A DNA stretch of 45,457 bases from positions 1-45,457 of the forward strand of contig CAZMSD010000037.1 of the NCBI GenBank assembly GCA_964568855.1, written 5' to 3'. The position numbers and the translations under genes were made by a program. The stretch comes from CAZMSD01 sp964568855. GTDB taxonomy: Bacteria; CAIWAD01. The notes below the pieces were generated by a model that worked only from the letters and a program-made list of their open reading frames with translations, ran no database searches and was not told where the DNA came from. This document shows positions 45,388 to 45,457 of this stretch, in pieces (position 1 is the first letter of the stretch; every line of letters starts with the position of its first letter).

Positions 45388-45457
45388 CTAGAACTTGTAG
45401 CCGAAGGTCACCAGCATGTTGCGTCCGGGACCCAGCATTCTCGGGTTCATATCGTAG
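45388..45457 (-). CDS. C-terminal end of a TonB-receptor-like outer-membrane protein (partial)
   Basis: Only the last 22 codons lie in the window, ending at TAG 45388-45390. They read YDMNPRMLGPGRNMLVTFGYKF (shown here to its end as ...NMLVTFGYKF): a 'PR.LGPGRN' turn followed by a final strand ending in Phe. This is how TonB-dependent receptors and SusC-like barrels end. The gene continues beyond the right edge and is the likely first gene of the surface operon. Confidence 0.7.
   Translation of the reverse strand, partial: YDMNPRMLGPGRNMLVTFGYKF

Noticed and set aside
1..45457. CRISPR arrays, tRNA, rRNA or known riboswitches
   Set aside because: No regular repeat-spacer pattern, tRNA cloverleaf with conserved arms, or familiar aptamer core was seen on either strand by reading; a covariance-model scan would be needed to be sure.

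Overview
The window is GC-rich (roughly two thirds G+C by eye, except one AT-rich gene) and comes from a diderm bacterium. LapA/LapB point to lipopolysaccharide. A PorV-type barrel, a TonB-receptor-like C-terminus, and several exported proteins ending in 'NP...' sorting-type tails point to the FCB side of the tree. The long lipoproteins with 'GSDPDG' beta-sandwich motifs recall uncultured lineages such as Krumholzibacteriota or Eisenbacteria. That placement is inference from protein style; there is no rRNA in the window. No tRNA, rRNA, CRISPR array, transposase or integrase was seen.

Layout: (1) 1-8652, plus strand: two tandem paralogues of about 1370 residues, secreted subtilase-fold proteins with adhesion-like repeats. 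The second is broken by an in-frame TGA where the first has TGG, and is frame-shifted near its end at a run of eight G. (2) 8661-12406, minus strand: a PAS histidine kinase, then a low-molecular-weight phosphatase, an ATPase_2-type ATPase, and a shortened papain-like (C92-type) protein with its own promoter. (3) 12688-18981, minus strand: miaB, then lapA-lapB-SPOR protein-mutS, of which the last four overlap their neighbours by 4 to 43 bases. (4) 19134-20249, plus strand: a receiver/HD-GYP response regulator ending at a strong hairpin. (5) 20397-21566, minus strand: an AT-rich, formylglycine-generating-enzyme-fold lipo-/secretory protein that looks acquired. (6) 21767-33532, minus strand: a long, tightly packed transcript mltG, pcrA/uvrD, giant TPR protein, nadC, tailed secreted protein, secreted metalloprotease. 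(7) 33732-35546, minus strand: a polytopic glycosyltransferase-like membrane protein. (8) 35670-45457, minus strand: an outer-surface operon of TonB-receptor-like protein (cut by the window edge), beta-helix lipoprotein, large tailed secreted protein, PorV-like barrel and large lipoprotein, closed by a hairpin terminator.

Working picture: regions 6 and 8 plus the two paralogues in region 1 are mostly cell-envelope and secretion cargo, with housekeeping genes (mutS, miaB, nadC, mltG, pcrA) threaded through. The most unusual signals are: the TGA in the second subtilase paralogue, followed at once by a hairpin that is kept in the first paralogue through paired base changes; the replacement of the subtilase catalytic Asp by Glu in both copies; a leader hairpin on the first copy that can compete with its ribosome binding site; and a dispersed degenerate octamer TGTRAYAC found about 22 times.
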